A DNA stretch of 8,026 bases from Cyanobacteria bacterium K_DeepCast_35m_m2_023 (GTDB lineage: Bacteria; Cyanobacteriota; Cyanobacteriia; PCC-6307; Cyanobiaceae). The position numbers and the translations under genes were made by a program. The notes below the pieces were generated by a model. The model made no database searches, was not told the origin of the DNA, and saw only the letters and a program-made list of their open reading frames with translations. Shown here piece after piece: positions 6,587 to 8,026 of the stretch (its first letter is position 1; each line of letters begins with the position of its first letter). The DNA lies in NCBI GenBank assembly GCA_016882345.1, contig VGQR01000074.1, forward strand, positions 1-8,026, read 5' to 3'.

Positions 6587-7372
6587 TTACACCGTTTCGG
6601 CCAGAAAGGTCTGCAGATCTGCGGCCAAGGCTTCTGCGGCCAGCTCCAGAAAACGTCGGCCGTGCTCGGCTGTGGCCAGGGACGGGTCTGACCCCATGCG
6701 GCCATCGGGGTGACGCCGGCGAAAGTCATCGGGTCCATGAATCGGCCCGGCAGGGGCGGCCTCTGGCAGGGGGCGCTGCTTGTCCTGCAGGCTCGGTTCC
6801 AGCGCCAGGGTCAGGGCGATTTCGCTGGGGGTGGCGTGGTGTCCTTCGCGCTCGCCGTACAGCGTGCGGGCCTCGCTCATCACCGGCCCGGCCATGAACC
6901 AATTCGCCAGCTTGCAGCGCAGGGCGGCGGCATGGGGCAGGCCACGGGCCGCGGCCGTGCCATAGGCCTGGGCAAAGGCGGCCTTGGCGGTGGCGATGTT
7001 GCCGCCATGTCCGTTGATCACGTAGATGCGCTCAAAGCCGTGGCGTGCCAGCGACAGCACAATGTCGTGCAGCACCGCCATCAACGTGGCCGGTTGCAGG
7101 CTCACGGTGCCGGCAAAGCCCAGGTGGTGTTCGGCCATGCCAAAGGCCTGGGCCGGGGTCACCAGCACGCCGGTGCGGCGCCCCACCTCCAGGGCCACCG
7201 CTTCAGCGGTGAGCGCGTCGGTGCCGATGGCGCCGGTGGGCCCGTGTTGTTCGGTCGAGCCAAGCGGCACGATCACGCCCTTGCAGTGTTCCAAGTAGGC
7301 CTCCACTTCGGGCCAGCTGCGCAGTTGCAGACGCACGGCCTCGATGCTGGCGGCACGGTTGGGGCTTTCCAT
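6587..7372 (-). CDS. Creatininase-family metal-dependent amidohydrolase
   Basis: The 261-residue product has the length and metal-site motifs of the creatininase/mycofactocin-MftE superfamily. They are 'VPLGSTEQHGPTGAIGTDAL' (35-54), with E41, H43 and D52 as likely metal ligands, 'VINGHGGN' (118-125) with H122, and 'GHHATPSE' (177-184) with E184. 'AFGMAEHHLGFAGTVSL' (76-92) is the usual substrate-side segment. Members hydrolyse cyclic or linear amide bonds; known substrates include creatinine, riboflavin-pathway formamides and mycofactocin precursors, so the substrate here is open. It is cytosolic, with no signal peptide. ATG 7372 was chosen because the open frame upstream runs antisense through the DUF6679 gene and has no family similarity. 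No clear Shine-Dalgarno is present. It is divergent from the DUF6679 gene (75 bp apart) and upstream of gatC, possibly co-transcribed with it. No creatine-degradation neighbours are seen, so a true creatininase role is unlikely. Confidence 0.88.
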   Translation of the reverse strand: MESPNRAASIEAVRLQLRSWPEVEAYLEHCKGVIVPLGSTEQHGPTGAIGTDALTAEAVALEVGRRTGVLVTPAQAFGMAEHHLGFAGTVSLQPATLMAVLHDIVLSLARHGFERIYVINGHGGNIATAKAAFAQAYGTAAARGLPHAAALRCKLANWFMAGPVMSEARTLYGEREGHHATPSEIALTLALEPSLQDKQRPLPEAAPAGPIHGPDDFRRRHPDGRMGSDPSLATAEHGRRFLELAAEALAADLQTFLAETV

Positions 7373-7447
7373 GGTGTCGGTTCGGGGTGAACAGCAGCCC
7401 CAGCCGGGTTTCTGCCTAGCATGGAGCCTCCTGCTGCAGTGGAGCCG

Positions 7448-7747
7448 ATGCTGCACCGCAAGCTTTATCAGTTCCAGGCCGAAGCGCGGCCGGTCTGGGT
7501 GTTCCTGCGTGATCAACAGCGCTGGATCGAAGAAGCCGTCATCACTGAGATCGAGGGTGATCTGGTCACCCTGCACTACGACGCTGAGGATGACGACGAA
7601 CAGCACAGCTGGGAAGAGAGCGTTCGCCTCGACTCGATCGGTGCCGTCAGCACCCGCCTTTCTCATGTCAGTCGGCTGACCACCGCCGACGATCTCGAGA
7701 CAGCCGAAGACTGCCCTGAAGCCGAAAAGCTCGGCAGTCAGGGCTGA
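7448..7747 (+). CDS. DUF6679 family protein (conserved in cyanobacteria)
   Basis: The 99-residue cytosolic protein begins 'MLHRKLYQF', continues with 'VWVFLRDQQRWIEEA' (16-30), 'IEGDLVTLHYDAEDDDE' (35-51) and 'SWEESVRLDSIGAV' (54-67), and ends with 'DDCPEAEKL'-like acidic residues (about 88-95). The first 70 residues look like a small beta-rich barrel alternating with acidic loops. I recognise this as the cyanobacterial family catalogued as DUF6679, from memory. The function is unknown; there is no catalytic or membrane motif. An in-frame ATG at 7421 would add nine residues, but 'MLHRK' is the family start and GGAG (7441-7444) lies just ahead of 7448, slightly closer than ideal. It is divergent from the creatininase-family gene, sharing a 75-bp promoter region (TAGCAT at 7417-7422 is a weak -10 candidate). 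It converges on the microprotein gene, leaving 42 bp with no clear terminator. Confidence 0.82.
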   Translation: MLHRKLYQFQAEARPVWVFLRDQQRWIEEAVITEIEGDLVTLHYDAEDDDEQHSWEESVRLDSIGAVSTRLSHVSRLTTADDLETAEDCPEAEKLGSQG

Positions 7748-7789
7748 CGTCAACCCTTGGTTAGTCGGGGGGCAGCCAGCACGGGGCCA

Positions 7790-7924
7790 TCAATGGGCTG
7801 TGCCGTTGCCGTCGTACTTGTCGGTGTCGTAGTAGCCCCCCTTGGTCCCGAAAAACAGGGTGGCCAGCACGAACAGCCCGCTGCCGAACAGCAGCACGGT
7901 GCCCAGATTGAAACCGCTGTGCAT
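7790..7924 (-). CDS. 44-residue single-span membrane protein, unknown function
   Basis: The product has a short N-terminus (MHSGFN), one hydrophobic span at about 7-25 (LGTVLLFGSGLFVLATLFF), and a 19-residue hydrophilic tail, 'GTKGGYYDTDKYDGNGTAH' (26-44), rich in Gly, Tyr and Asp. By size and shape it resembles the small subunits of photosynthetic or NDH complexes, but I cannot place it in a named family. The start at 7924 is well supported by GAGGAG, ten bases upstream. Earlier in-frame ATGs (7945 and 7987) lie upstream of that site and within the preceding gene. The stop of the upstream gene is four bases before the ATG, so translation is probably coupled. The Gly/Tyr/Asp-rich tail looks like a conserved, selected sequence rather than a random open frame. 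Confidence 0.75.
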   Translation of the reverse strand: MHSGFNLGTVLLFGSGLFVLATLFFGTKGGYYDTDKYDGNGTAH

Positions 7925-7928
7925 GGGG

Positions 7929-8026
7929 TCAGAACTCCTCGTCATGGACGCTGCTGATGCGCCAATTCTCCCAGGATTGGCGGGCATTGGTGAATTCTTC
8001 GGCCGTGATGCTGTAACCCGCGGATG
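7929..8026 (-). CDS. C-terminal end of a small protein, possibly Nif11-like (cut by window edge)
   Basis: A frame open from the right edge to TGA at 7929-7931 encodes 32 residues ending 'SAGYSITAEEFTNARQ' followed by 'SWENWRISSVHDEEF'. The 'GYSITAEEF' block followed by an acidic end resembles the C-terminus of Nif11-like peptides, where 'GFSIT-A-D/E-L' is typical. Nif11 domains occur in many picocyanobacterial small proteins and as leader peptides of modified natural products. The match is short, and the Trp-rich 'SWENW' is not typical, so the family call is tentative. That the frame is coding is more secure: it carries the ribosome binding site for the next gene in its last codons (GAC GAG GAG) and stops four bases before it. 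The N-terminus lies beyond the window. Confidence 0.6.
   Translation of the reverse strand, partial: SAGYSITAEEFTNARQSWENWRISSVHDEEF
7935..7940 (-). promoter_or_regulatory. Ribosome binding site of the 44-residue membrane protein
   Basis: On the minus strand GAGGAG lies ten bases before the ATG at 7924 and overlaps the last Glu-Glu codons of the upstream frame. It fixes the start of the microprotein and suggests translational coupling. Confidence 0.6.

Noticed and set aside
7373..7753. A 127-codon N-terminal extension of the creatininase-family protein
   Set aside because: It is antisense to the DUF6679 gene, has no similarity to the family, and the remaining 261 residues already match the usual length.

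Overview
The window reads as core chromosome of a GC-rich unicellular cyanobacterium of the Synechococcus/Cyanobium (picocyanobacterial) type. This rests on protein similarity recalled from memory, not on a search. The markers are a CrtR-type beta-carotene hydroxylase, the cyanobacterial families DUF3177 and DUF6679, a Ycf66-like membrane protein, a cyanobacterial-style GatC, and bacterial IleS. Genes are packed with gaps of roughly 5 to 100 bp. I see no insertion sequences, phage genes, CRISPR arrays or rRNA.

Layout. (a) The left edge holds the N-terminal part of a FIST-domain protein on the minus strand, running off the window. It is divergent from a plus-strand pair: a DUF3177 membrane protein and a small conserved cytosolic protein whose start overlaps it. 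(b) That pair converges on ileS (minus), with a short perfect hairpin between the two stop codons. Just upstream of ileS on the same strand is a Ycf66-like membrane protein. (c) A tRNA-Leu(UAG) on the plus strand starts in the short gap upstream of the Ycf66-like gene. It is followed by crtR (plus), whose leader carries two overlapping inverted repeats. (d) crtR converges on gatC (minus), which lies downstream of a creatininase-family amidohydrolase on the same strand. (e) That hydrolase is divergent from a DUF6679 gene (plus). (f) The right edge holds a minus-strand pair: the 3' end of a gene whose product resembles the C-terminus of Nif11-like peptides, then a 44-residue single-span membrane protein four bases downstream, with its ribosome binding site inside the upstream reading frame.

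Functionally the window combines translation (IleS, GatC of the Glu-/Asp-tRNA amidotransferase, tRNA-Leu) with carotenoid and thylakoid biology (CrtR, Ycf66-like). Several conserved proteins of unknown role are interspersed. No clear new defence, mobile or biosynthetic system is visible. The best leads are the crtR leader structures, the translationally coupled microprotein at the right edge, and the coupled DUF3177/small-protein pair.
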